From the NCBI GenBank assembly GCA_002339265.1, contig DDKG01000191.1:1-17865 (forward strand): a stretch of DNA of 17,865 nucleotides, in the 5' to 3' direction. The first letter of the stretch is position 1, and every line of letters starts with the position of its first letter. Made by a program: the position numbers and the translations under genes. Below are positions 7,129-13,293 of this stretch, one piece after another. Origin of the DNA: Massilia sp. UBA2604. GTDB taxonomy: Bacteria; Pseudomonadota; Gammaproteobacteria; Burkholderiales; Burkholderiaceae_D. The notes under the pieces were generated by a model. That model had not been told where the DNA came from. It saw only the letters and a program-made list of their open reading frames with translations, and ran no database searches.

Positions 7129-7719
7129 GTGAAACGGTTTGGCGCACAACAGCAGCAAGTCGAGATGATCGTGTTCGTCGGCGCGGAGTCGACCGGCAAA
7201 TCGACCCTGGCGCAGCACCTGGCGGATCGGCTGGGCGCCGGCTTCGTCCCCGAAATCGGTCGCTTCATCTGGGAAGAAAAGCAGGGCCGGCTGAACGCCG
7301 ACGACTACGTCGAAATCTCGGAACGCCACCGCGCTGCCGAAGATGCGGCGGTCAGCCAGGCGTCGAGCTCCCTGGTCTTCGTCGACACCAACGCGCTCAC
7401 CACGCTGCTGCTCGGCCTGTGCTTCGGCCAGGTCACGGAACCGGCGCCGCTTACGCTGCTGCGGCACGCCGACGAATGCCGCAGCCGCTACCTGCACCAT
7501 TTCGTCTGCGCCGACGACATCCCGTACGAAGAAGAACCCGGCGTGCGCGAGAACGCCAACTGGCGCACGCACATCCAGCGCCTGGTGCTGGAAGACATCG
7601 AGCGCCGCGACATCGGCTACACGGTGTTGACGGGCACGCTGGAGGAGCGCGCCGCGAAGGTGATGGAGGTCCTGTCCAGGATCGAACCGGACCGGCAAAT
7701 CACGCGGGCAGCTGCGTAA
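7129..7719 (+). CDS. NadR-like ATP-binding kinase domain protein (putative ribosylnicotinamide kinase)
   Basis: The 196-aa product is a stand-alone P-loop domain of the NadR C-terminal / AAA_28 type. In NadR this domain phosphorylates nicotinamide riboside to NMN. Walker A is GAESTGKST (18-26). PEIGRFIWEE follows, then FVDTNALTT in the place of the Walker B strand, then DDIPYEEEPGVREN, resembling the NadR D-x-P-W...D-G-x-R segment. The helix-turn-helix and adenylyltransferase domains of full NadR are absent. GTG with the SD at 7117-7121 is the likely start. The gene follows the NiaP-like transporter in the same direction and ends with a 20-base overlap against the converging ChaC gene. The substrate is inferred from the family and the neighbour. 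Confidence 0.82.
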   Translation: MKRFGAQQQQVEMIVFVGAESTGKSTLAQHLADRLGAGFVPEIGRFIWEEKQGRLNADDYVEISERHRAAEDAAVSQASSSLVFVDTNALTTLLLGLCFGQVTEPAPLTLLRHADECRSRYLHHFVCADDIPYEEEPGVRENANWRTHIQRLVLEDIERRDIGYTVLTGTLEERAAKVMEVLSRIEPDRQITRAAA

Positions 7720-8281
7720 GCTTGAGATCGGCCAGGTGCCGCTCGAGCGCGAACACGTGCGGATCGGGCTTGCCGAGTTCCCGCAAGGCCTGGGCCAGGC
7801 CCAGCAGGTATTCGCTATTCGGCCCGCTCGGGCCGCGCGCCGTGGCGATCTGGCGTGCGATATCGAGTTCGTCGGCCGGGCCGAGATAGGCCTCGTTCTC
7901 GTGCGTGGCGATATAGACGATGCCTTCGTCGCTGCTGCCGTCGTCGAAATGCATCTCGGTCGCCAGGCGCAGATAGCCGTTCTTTTCGCGGTGGTCGAGG
8001 TGGGCGAATTCTTCCGGCGTTACCAGGTAGGCCATGCCGTGGCACAGCGCGCCGGCGTCGGGCACCAAAGTCACCACACGGCCGGGCGCGGTCTCGGTGC
8101 CGCGGTGGTCGTGCGAACCCTGCCAGAAGCGCCGCGACCAGCCGCCGATATAGGCAGGACGCCGATCGATGAAGGGGAAGTCGGCCTTGAAGATCAGCGA
8201 ACCGTAACCGAACAGCCACACACTCTGGTGGCTGTCGAACTTGTTCATCCGCTGGTTGATCTCGATCGTGTTGAGGGACAT
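7700..8281 (-). CDS. ChaC-family gamma-glutamylcyclotransferase
   Basis: A 193-aa cytosolic enzyme of the ChaC type, which cleaves glutathione to 5-oxoproline and Cys-Gly. The substrate-binding loop FGYGSLIF lies at residues 24-31. The likely catalytic Glu is E99 in LDHREKNGYLR. GSHDHRGTETAPGRVVTLVP and CHGMAYLV are also family features. It starts at the ATG read on the minus strand from 8281; a second Met at residue 12 is possible, and neither has a strong SD. The first 20 residues precede the conserved fold. The 3' end overlaps the NadR-like gene tail to tail. A TACAAT -10 box lies 32 bases upstream, so it is probably a single-gene unit separate from the LysR gene 53 bases behind it. Confidence 0.9.
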   Translation of the reverse strand: MSLNTIEINQRMNKFDSHQSVWLFGYGSLIFKADFPFIDRRPAYIGGWSRRFWQGSHDHRGTETAPGRVVTLVPDAGALCHGMAYLVTPEEFAHLDHREKNGYLRLATEMHFDDGSSDEGIVYIATHENEAYLGPADELDIARQIATARGPSGPNSEYLLGLAQALRELGKPDPHVFALERHLADLKLTQLPA

Positions 8282-8313
8282 CGTTGGAAACAGGCAAAAG
8301 ACAGATGCCGTTC

Positions 8314-8319
8314 ATTGTA
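8314..8319 (-). promoter_or_regulatory. Candidate -10 box (TACAAT) of the ChaC gene
   Basis: Read on the minus strand, 8319-8314 is TACAAT, 32 bases before the start codon. No good -35 is visible at 16-18 bases. It lies in the short gap after the LysR stop, giving the ChaC gene its own likely transcript. Confidence 0.4.
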
Positions 8320-8334
8320 GCGCGGCCCGATCGA

Positions 8335-9234
8335 TCAGCGTTGCGACCATTTTACATATCCAAACAGGAAATTAATATAACTCTCGGCGGCCGGCGACAG
8401 CGAGCGGCCGGGGCGGGTATAGATGAAGAAGCGCCGCGTCAGCACCGGTTCGTCCAGCGGCCGCAAGATTAGGCCGTGCAGCTTCACCAGCGGCTCGGCG
8501 TAGGGCAGACAGACCGTCACCCCGAGCCCGGCGCTGACCATTGCCAGCGCCGTGGTCATGAAGGTCACCTCGTGCGCCGGCTTGATGGGCGTCTCGCGCA
8601 GCGAGGCGTGCATGTCGTCCAGAAGGCGCTCGGTAAACTGGCCCTGCAGCGAAATGAAGGGGTGGTCCGCCACGTCGCGCCACGTCAGGCGCGGCAGCGC
8701 GGCCAGCGGATGATTCTGCGGAAACACCAGCGCAAACGGCATCTCGAACAGCTCGCGCGCCTCCAGCGGCGGCGCCGGCACGCGCTCGGGACCGATGCCG
8801 ACGTCCGCCTCGCCCGACAATACCCGCGCGATCACGCCTTCGACCTCGGTATCGCTCAGGCGCACCTCGATCGACGGATGTTCGGCCCGGTAGGCGGCGA
8901 TCGCCTGGGGCAGCAGGGTGCACGACATCAGCTGTGGCGCCGCGATCCGCACCAGCCCTTTCTTGAGCCGCGTGTGATCGGCGACGTTAGCCAGCGCACC
9001 GTCCAGGTCATCGATCATCTGGCTAAATAGCGGGAACAGTTCGCGCCCGATATCGGTCAATACGATCCTGCGGGTGCTGCGATCGACAACGCGCGCGCCG
9101 AGGGTCTGTTCGAGTTCCTTGATCAGTCCGGACAGGGCCGACTGCGTCACGTGGATTGCCTGCGCCGCGAGCGTGAAATTGCCGCTCTTGGCCAGGGCAA
9201 CGAAGGCGCGCATCTGGCGCAAGGTCGGATTCAT
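8335..9234 (-). CDS. LysR-family transcriptional regulator, divergent from FAH/maiA
   Basis: This 299-aa protein has the standard LysR layout. An N-terminal winged helix-turn-helix (about residues 4-62) includes NFTLAAQAIHVTQSALS and ends RSTRRIVLTDIG. A linker helix follows, then a two-lobe effector-binding domain (about 90-295) with EADVGIGPERVP and SAGLGVTVCLP. It is transcribed away from the fumarylacetoacetase/maiA operon, with a 96-base shared control region holding two palindromes, the common layout for a LysR protein that controls its divergent neighbour and itself. Its effector is not visible; a tyrosine or homogentisate pathway intermediate is a reasonable guess. Confidence 0.94.
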   Translation of the reverse strand: MNPTLRQMRAFVALAKSGNFTLAAQAIHVTQSALSGLIKELEQTLGARVVDRSTRRIVLTDIGRELFPLFSQMIDDLDGALANVADHTRLKKGLVRIAAPQLMSCTLLPQAIAAYRAEHPSIEVRLSDTEVEGVIARVLSGEADVGIGPERVPAPPLEARELFEMPFALVFPQNHPLAALPRLTWRDVADHPFISLQGQFTERLLDDMHASLRETPIKPAHEVTFMTTALAMVSAGLGVTVCLPYAEPLVKLHGLILRPLDEPVLTRRFFIYTRPGRSLSPAAESYINFLFGYVKWSQR

Positions 9235-9239
9235 AAGAA

Positions 9240-9257
9240 AACCTGATAAATCGGGTT
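9240..9257. promoter_or_regulatory. Imperfect palindrome, candidate LysR binding site
   Basis: AACCTGATAAATCGGGTT has arms AACC-x-GAT and ATC-x-GGTT around a short centre, and 14 of its 18 bases are self-complementary. It ends 5 bases from the LysR start codon, where binding would repress lysR and help activate the divergent operon. The long AT core with symmetric ends fits a LysR recognition site. The regulator's actual specificity is unknown. Confidence 0.5.
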
Positions 9258-9261
9258 GAAA

Positions 9262-9297
9262 ATACTGTTTGTATGATAGTGCGTTTTGTTTTGTAAT
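9262..9297 (+). promoter_or_regulatory. Candidate promoter and second dyad of the FAH/maiA operon
   Basis: ATAC-TGTTT-GTAT (9262-9274) is a short inverted repeat. A weak promoter overlaps its right half: TTGTAT (9269-9274), 17 bases, TGTAAT (9292-9297), 33 bases before the fumarylacetoacetase start. A dyad abutting the -35 is where an activating LysR protein contacts polymerase. TATGAT at 9272-9277 is a competing -10, but its spacing is wrong for the nearby TTGAAA. Confidence 0.35.
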
Positions 9298-9330
9298 GGG
9301 GCCTGCTCAGCAATATCGAAGGAAACGCCC

Positions 9331-10368
9331 ATGAAACTTGCCACCCTCAAATCCGGCGGCCGCGACGGCACGCTGGTCGTCGTCAGCCGCGATCTGGTCA
9401 CCTGTCAAGCCGTGCCCGACATCGCCCGCACCATGCAGGCCGCGCTGGACGACTGGGATTCGGTCGCGCCACGCCTGCAGCAGGTGTACGACCAGCTCAA
9501 CGACGGCAACGCCGACGGCGCCGAATCCTTCATCGAGCAGGAATGCCACTCGCCGCTGCCGCGCGCCTACCAGTGGGCCGACGGCTCGGCCTACATCAAC
9601 CACGTCGAGCTGGTGCGCAAGGCGCGCAATGCGGAAGTGCCGGCCTCGTTCTATACCGATCCGCTGATGTACCAGGGCGGCGGCGATTCCTTCGTCGGGC
9701 CGTGCGACCCGATCGCGGCCCTGTCCGAGGACTGGGGCATCGACCTCGAGGCCGAGGTGGCGGTGGTCACGGGCGACGTGCCAATGGGCGCCAGCGTCGA
9801 ACGTGCCGCAAGCGCGATCCGCCTGGTCATGCTGGTCAACGACGTCTCGCTGCGCAACCTGATCCCGAACGAACTGGCCAAGGGTTTCGGCTTCTACCAG
9901 TCCAAGCCGGCCAGCACCTTCTCTCCGGTGGCCGTCACGCCGGACGAGCTGGGCGACGCCTGGCACGACAGCAAGCTGCACCTGCCGCTGCTGGTCACGC
10001 TCAATGGCGCGGCCTTCGGTCGTCCGAACGCCGGCGAAGACATGACCTTCAGCTTTGCGCAGCTGGTTGCGCACGCGGCCACTACCCGCGAGCTGTGCGC
10101 GGGCAGCATCATCGGTTCTGGCACGGTGTCGAACAAGCAGGGCAGCCTGCACGGTTCGAGCGTCGAGAACGGCGGGGTCGGCTACTGCTGCCTGGCCGAG
10201 GTGCGGATGTACGAAACCATCGAAGAGGGCAAGCCGAAGACGCCATTCCTGCGCTTCGGCGATACGGTGCGCATCGAGATGCTGGACGCCGATGGCGCCA
10301 GCATCTTCGGCGCGATCGACCAGGAAGTGACGCTCTATCACGAAAAGCACCACGAGAGGCAGCGATGA
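9331..10368 (+). CDS. Fumarylacetoacetase (FAH family, fahA type)
   Basis: This 345-aa enzyme should split 4-fumarylacetoacetate into fumarate and acetoacetate, the last step of tyrosine/homogentisate breakdown. The N-terminal ~75 residues are the small FAH N-terminal domain (MKLATLKSGGRDGTLVVVSR). The catalytic FAA_hydrolase domain follows: YINHVELVRKARN, then metal ligands E140 and E142 in DLEAEVAVV and D171 in LVNDVSLRN. Lys192 sits in FYQSKPASTFSPVAV, and the glycine-rich segment GSIIGSGTVSN closes the site. I chose ATG 9331 because conserved sequence begins there; GAAGGAA at 9318-9324 is a usable SD. It overlaps maiA by 4 bases (ATGA). A homogentisate dioxygenase gene is not in the window. 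The size argues against the shorter fumarylpyruvate hydrolases. Confidence 0.9.
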   Translation: MKLATLKSGGRDGTLVVVSRDLVTCQAVPDIARTMQAALDDWDSVAPRLQQVYDQLNDGNADGAESFIEQECHSPLPRAYQWADGSAYINHVELVRKARNAEVPASFYTDPLMYQGGGDSFVGPCDPIAALSEDWGIDLEAEVAVVTGDVPMGASVERAASAIRLVMLVNDVSLRNLIPNELAKGFGFYQSKPASTFSPVAVTPDELGDAWHDSKLHLPLLVTLNGAAFGRPNAGEDMTFSFAQLVAHAATTRELCAGSIIGSGTVSNKQGSLHGSSVENGGVGYCCLAEVRMYETIEEGKPKTPFLRFGDTVRIEMLDADGASIFGAIDQEVTLYHEKHHERQR

Positions 10369-11009
10369 AGCTCTACACGTATTTTCGCAGTTCGGCCGCA
10401 TACCGGGTGCGCATTGCGCTCAACCTGAAGGGCGTCGCCTATGACGCGGTGCCGGTGCACCTGCTCAAGGACGGCGGCCAGCACCTGCAGGACGAGTACC
10501 GCAAGATCAATCCGAGCGGCCTGGTGCCGTCGTTCCAGGACGACCGCATCACGCTGACCCAGTCGATGGCGATCATCGAATACCTCGAAGAGATCCATCC
10601 CGAGCCGCCATTGCTGCCGAAGGATGCGCCGGGCCGCGGCCGCGTGCGCGAGCTGGCGCAGATCATCGGTTGCGACATCCATCCGATCAACAACCTGCGC
10701 GTGCTGAACTACCTGGTCAAGCACATGGGCCTGTCGGACCAGGCCAAGACCGAGTGGTACCGCCACTGGATCATCGAGGGTTTCCAGTCGCTCGAGGCGC
10801 ACCTGGCGCGCGATCCGGGCGCCGGACCGTTCTGCCACGGCGACCATCCGACCATCGCCGATTGCTACCTGGTGCCGCAGGTGTTCAATGCGCAGCGCTT
10901 CAATATCGACGTCTCGGCCTATCCGAACATCGACCGTATCAATTCGCTGTGCATCGAGCTGCCGGCGTTCCAGGCGGCGCATCCGTCGCATCAGCCGGAT
11001 ACCGAGTAA
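10365..11009 (+). CDS. maiA: Maleylacetoacetate isomerase (zeta-class glutathione transferase)
   Basis: The 214-aa zeta-class GST isomerises 4-maleylacetoacetate to 4-fumarylacetoacetate using glutathione. The N-terminal thioredoxin-like domain opens KLYTYFRSSAAYRVRIALN. The zeta signature SSC-x-[WH]-R-V-R appears as SSAAYRVR, with Ala where many eukaryotic enzymes have Cys, as is usual in bacteria. NPSGLVPSF and the glutathione-contacting QSMAIIEYLEE follow. The helical domain carries CDIHPINNLRVLNYL and HPTIADCYLVPQV. It overlaps the fumarylacetoacetase gene by 4 bases, so the enzymes of consecutive steps are made together. Maleylpyruvate isomerase (NagL) is a close relative, but the partner gene favours the homogentisate pathway. 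Confidence 0.93.
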   Translation: MKLYTYFRSSAAYRVRIALNLKGVAYDAVPVHLLKDGGQHLQDEYRKINPSGLVPSFQDDRITLTQSMAIIEYLEEIHPEPPLLPKDAPGRGRVRELAQIIGCDIHPINNLRVLNYLVKHMGLSDQAKTEWYRHWIIEGFQSLEAHLARDPGAGPFCHGDHPTIADCYLVPQVFNAQRFNIDVSAYPNIDRINSLCIELPAFQAAHPSHQPDTE

Positions 11010-11014
11010 TCGCC

Positions 11015-11035
11015 CCGGGCAGCCACGCTGCCCGG
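11015..11035 (+). terminator. Strong stem-loop just after maiA
   Basis: CCGGGCAGC and GCTGCCCGG form a perfect 9-bp stem around a 3-base loop, starting 6 bases after the maiA stop. No T tract follows, so on its own it is more likely a 3'-end stabiliser or part of a tandem terminator with the hairpin at 11072. Confidence 0.55.
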
Positions 11036-11071
11036 CACCGGCTCCACGCATCATTTCCCTACGCTCTTCAG

Positions 11072-11100
11072 ACTCGCGTCGAACGCGGGTATTCCTTTTT
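11072..11100 (+). terminator. Rho-independent terminator of the FAH/maiA operon
   Basis: ACTCGCGT and ACGCGGGT pair over 8 positions (one G-T wobble) around the loop CGA. The T-rich run ATTCCTTTTT follows directly. This is the best intrinsic terminator in the window and ends the operon about 90 bases after maiA. Confidence 0.65.
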
Positions 11101-11454
11101 GGATCGCTATTACATTTCCGGATTATCCATATCCAGAATTTCTACCTGATCTGATAAACACGCTAAACAGCGCATTAAATTTTAGTAAACATCGGTGGTG
11201 AAGGTCGGCCAATCTTTATTAATCCGTGCTTGATAACAGCAATGGTTTCTATGGGGAATAATAAAATTTTCCAAAGTAAATTTGCTACATAATTATGACA
11301 ATTTAATGATGGGATTCCGTAGACCGAGAAATATCGCGGCTCTAGAATCACTTATCCATTCCTCTGTATTTATTCCAGTGATTTTAAAAGATTCCGGTTT
11401 TGGCTGGAAGGGATGGATATTCGCCTTTTTTTTGAATATTCATAAGGGAAGATC
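11101..11454. other. AT-rich noncoding spacer upstream of the PEP-CTERM gene
   Basis: This spacer is far richer in A and T than everything around it; the 60 bases 11221-11280 contain only 19 G or C. I find no open frame with a ribosome binding site and no RNA gene. It holds short stem-loops (11320-11344, TAGA-CCG against CGG-C-TCTA) and a larger inverted repeat at its right end, listed separately. It probably carries the promoter and regulator sites of the secreted-protein gene, but no confident -35/-10 pair stands out. Confidence 0.6.
11413..11443. repeat. Inverted repeat with T-rich loop next to the PEP-CTERM gene's RBS
   Basis: ATGGATATTC and GAATATTCAT are complementary at 9 of 10 positions (the tenth a G-T wobble) around 11 bases ending in eight T's. 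The right arm ends 1 base before the AAGGGAAG ribosome binding site (11444-11451) of the gene at 11455. It could be an operator dyad or an mRNA hairpin that affects translation. Confidence 0.55.
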
Positions 11455-12222
11455 ATGACCTTGCATAAATTAATGTTTGTGTTGGCGCTTTCTCTGGCTG
11501 CTACCGTCGTCAAGGCCGCACCGGCTACTTCTTTCGTCGACTTTTCCAATGGCTCCCAGGGATGGGAAGGATCGCAGCCTGCAAATGGTGTGGGCGGGTC
11601 ATGGATCGACACCAGCCTGGGCAATGGCGCACCCGCCATGCACACCGTGATGGAAAATTTCGGCATCGGTTTCAGCAACAGCAGCCAGAATTACGTCGGG
11701 GATTATACGAAGCTCGGCAGCGTGACCATCGGCCTGGATTTCATCGCCAATTCGATTCGCTACTTCGGCCAGGAGGTTTCGCGCAACTTGATCGTCGAAT
11801 TGCGCGATTACGGCAATACGCCGGAGGGCATGCCTTACACCAGCGTCTGGTTTGACCTGGGTACCATCGACGCCACGCTCGGCTGGCAACACCTGTCGGT
11901 CACCATCGCCGATACCACCATGGCGGCCCTGCCGGCCGGCTGGGGCGGATACGGCACGACGGATGACGCCCAGGGGCCGGGCCTGCCGCCCGGCCGCACC
12001 TTCGCCGACGTGCTGTCCAGCGTGGACGAACTGGTATTCAGCACGCTCGTTCCTGGCTGGATGTACGGCTTCACCGACTTCGACGTCGCGATCGACAATA
12101 TCTCGGTCAGCGCCGGCGTGGCCGAGGTGCCGGAGCCGTCGAGCGTCGCGCTGATGTTCGGCGGCCTTGGCCTGTTGGGCTGGATGGGGCGCCGCAGGTC
12201 GCGCCGCGGCCCGATTGCCTGA
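11455..12222 (+). CDS. Secreted PEP-CTERM sorting-domain protein
   Basis: The 255-aa product is exported and then processed by exosortase. A signal peptide spans residues 1-22 (hydrophobic core MFVLALSLAAT, cleavage after VKA). The C-terminus is a textbook PEP-CTERM signal: VPEPSS, then a hydrophobic helix ALMFGGLGLLGW, then a basic cluster GRRRSRR. The middle (about 25-220) is rich in Gly, Thr, Ser and aromatics with no Cys. FSNGSQGWEG, SVTIGLDFI and FDVAIDNISVS suggest a beta-sandwich, loosely like laminin-B or carbohydrate-binding domains. This family is tied to exopolysaccharide and surface layers in Gram-negative bacteria. The exosortase is not in the window. The AT-rich upstream region and own SD suggest a single-gene unit. 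The exact function is unknown. Confidence 0.9.
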   Translation: MTLHKLMFVLALSLAATVVKAAPATSFVDFSNGSQGWEGSQPANGVGGSWIDTSLGNGAPAMHTVMENFGIGFSNSSQNYVGDYTKLGSVTIGLDFIANSIRYFGQEVSRNLIVELRDYGNTPEGMPYTSVWFDLGTIDATLGWQHLSVTIADTTMAALPAGWGGYGTTDDAQGPGLPPGRTFADVLSSVDELVFSTLVPGWMYGFTDFDVAIDNISVSAGVAEVPEPSSVALMFGGLGLLGWMGRRRSRRGPIA

Positions 12223-12224
12223 CA

Positions 12225-12239
12225 GGCTGATCATCAGCC
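12225..12239 (+). terminator. Small stem-loop after the PEP-CTERM gene
   Basis: GGCTGA and TCAGCC pair perfectly around TCA, beginning 2 bases after the stop codon. There is no T tract, so termination at this site is uncertain. Confidence 0.35.
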
Positions 12240-12275
12240 GCCGCAGGCTGGCCAACCCGATCGACGGGGCCGGGA

Positions 12276-12281
12276 TACAAT
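12276..12281 (+). promoter_or_regulatory. Candidate -10 box (TACAAT) of the UDG-like gene
   Basis: TACAAT ends 28 bases before the ATG at 12310, the same arrangement as before the MFS and ChaC genes. No clear -35 is visible. Confidence 0.4.
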
Positions 12282-12309
12282 CCGGCCTCGTCTTTTTGAT
12301 CGCCACGCC

Positions 12310-13092
12310 ATGACCTCGACCGCCGTCCCCGCGCCTATCCCCGCCCAGATCCTGCAAGCCCTCGACCTGGCCGACGACTCCTGGCGTCCCATTCTCGAAG
12401 CCGGCCTCGAGGCCGTGGCAAGCGCCAACCCCGGCTACCTGCCGGCGCTGGCCGTCGACGCTTACCTGCCCACCGAAAACCGCCTGTTCGCCGCCTTCGC
12501 CCAGCCGCTGGACCAGGTGCGCTATGTGCTGGTGGGCGAGGGCCCATACCCGCGCGCCGCGAGCGCGACCGGTGTCTGCTTCATGGACGGGGCGGTAGGG
12601 GAGCTGTGGTGCGAGAGCGGCCTGTCGAAGCCGGTCAACCGCGCGACTTCGCTGCGCAACTTCATGAAGATGCTGCTGGTGGCGGGTGGCCGGCTGCAGC
12701 CGGATGCGACCGGCGGCGCGGCGCTGGCGCCGATCGCGCTGGCGGCGAAAAGCGACGGTTCGATCCAGACCCTGGCCGAGTTGCAGGACAATCTGCACAG
12801 CCACGGCTTCCTGCTGCTGAACGCGGCGCTGGTGTTCCGCAAGCACGTCGCGCCGGCGATCGATGCGCGCGCCTGGTTGCCTTTCCTGCAAACGGTGCTG
12901 GCGGCGCTCGCCGAACGGCCCGCGCCGCCGACCCTGGTCCTGTGGGGCAAGATCGCCGAGCAACTGAAGAAGCTGCCCGAGACTGCGGCCTTCCCACAGG
13001 CGGCGGCCGAGCATCCCTATAACCTGAGCTTCATCGGGCACGCGGGGATGCAGCAACTGTTCGGTCCGATGGAGCTGTTGCGCAAGCGATAA
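12310..13092 (+). CDS. Uracil-DNA-glycosylase-fold protein with altered catalytic motif
   Basis: The 260-aa protein aligns by eye with family 1 uracil-DNA glycosylase (Ung). NRLFAAFAQPLDQVRYVLVG corresponds to the strand before motif 1. GEGPYP (76-81) stands where Ung has GQDPYH, and ATGVCF where Ung has a Gly-x-[CA]-F segment. SLRNFMKML stands for SLRNIFKEL, and GFLLLNAALVFR (N171) for GVLLLNTVLTVR. LVLWGKIAE stands for the LLWG strand, and HPYNLS (H235) for HPSPLS. The water-activating Asp and the motif's final His are replaced by Gly78 and Pro81, while the base-recognition Asn and leucine-loop His are kept. Classical uracil excision is therefore doubtful. It appears monocistronic, and its function is unknown. 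Confidence 0.8.
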   Translation: MTSTAVPAPIPAQILQALDLADDSWRPILEAGLEAVASANPGYLPALAVDAYLPTENRLFAAFAQPLDQVRYVLVGEGPYPRAASATGVCFMDGAVGELWCESGLSKPVNRATSLRNFMKMLLVAGGRLQPDATGGAALAPIALAAKSDGSIQTLAELQDNLHSHGFLLLNAALVFRKHVAPAIDARAWLPFLQTVLAALAERPAPPTLVLWGKIAEQLKKLPETAAFPQAAAEHPYNLSFIGHAGMQQLFGPMELLRKR

Positions 13093-13102
13093 CAGCCGGC
13101 GT

Positions 13103-13145
13103 CGGCCGTTGATACTTCGGAGGGGAAGGGGCGGCGGCCGTTTTT
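13103..13145 (+). terminator. Possible terminator of the UDG-like gene
   Basis: CGGCCG at 13103-13108 can pair with CGGCCG at 13135-13140, and TTTTT follows directly. The 26-base loop is long and the arm is self-complementary, so this is a modest candidate. It lies between the UDG-like stop and the isc promoter. Confidence 0.35.
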
Positions 13146-13155
13146 GGCAGCCTCC

Positions 13156-13184
13156 AAGACAAGATGTCCGCGATTTGCTATACT
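13156..13184 (+). promoter_or_regulatory. Candidate isc operon promoter
   Basis: AAGACA (13156-13161), 17 bases, then TATACT (13179-13184) fits a sigma-70 promoter. The -10 lies within the left end of the IscR box, so transcription would start around 13191 inside the operator. That leaves a leader of about 100 bases before iscR. Confidence 0.55.
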
Positions 13185-13204
13185 TGACTAAATCGTTCAA
13201 CTAA
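13180..13204 (+). promoter_or_regulatory. Type 1 IscR binding site
   Basis: The left arm ATACTTGACT and right arm GTTCAACTAA flank AAATC. Compared with the E. coli type 1 consensus (ATASYYGACT...AGTCRRSTAT), 22 of 25 positions agree. The site overlaps the -10 of the isc promoter. This predicts feedback repression by [2Fe-2S]-IscR when clusters are plentiful. Confidence 0.8.
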
Positions 13205-13293
13205 TCGGGTTTTTAGCCCGACGGCCAGAAGAAGTGGAGGTCGGGACGGGATAGTTGGGCAAGAGGAATATTTTAACATTAACCGGGGTTGTA

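Noticed and set aside
9265..9280. Possible second LexA box (CTGT followed 8 bases later by TAGT) in the LysR/FAH control region
   Set aside because: The right half-site is not ACAG, and the outer positions do not fit the operator consensus.
9331..11009. Gentisate pathway (fumarylpyruvate hydrolase plus maleylpyruvate isomerase) as an alternative role for the operon
   Set aside because: The hydrolase has the extra N-terminal domain and 345-aa size of fumarylacetoacetases, and no gentisate dioxygenase is adjacent; not fully excluded.
11398..11415. Possible sigma-54 promoter (TTGGCTGG) before the PEP-CTERM gene
   Set aside because: The invariant GC of the -12 element is missing at the required 10-base distance (TG is found).
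11599..13200. Open minus-strand frame of 533 codons across the PEP-CTERM and UDG-like genes
   Set aside because: It crosses two real genes and a promoter region, has shadow-type composition, and its start has no RBS.
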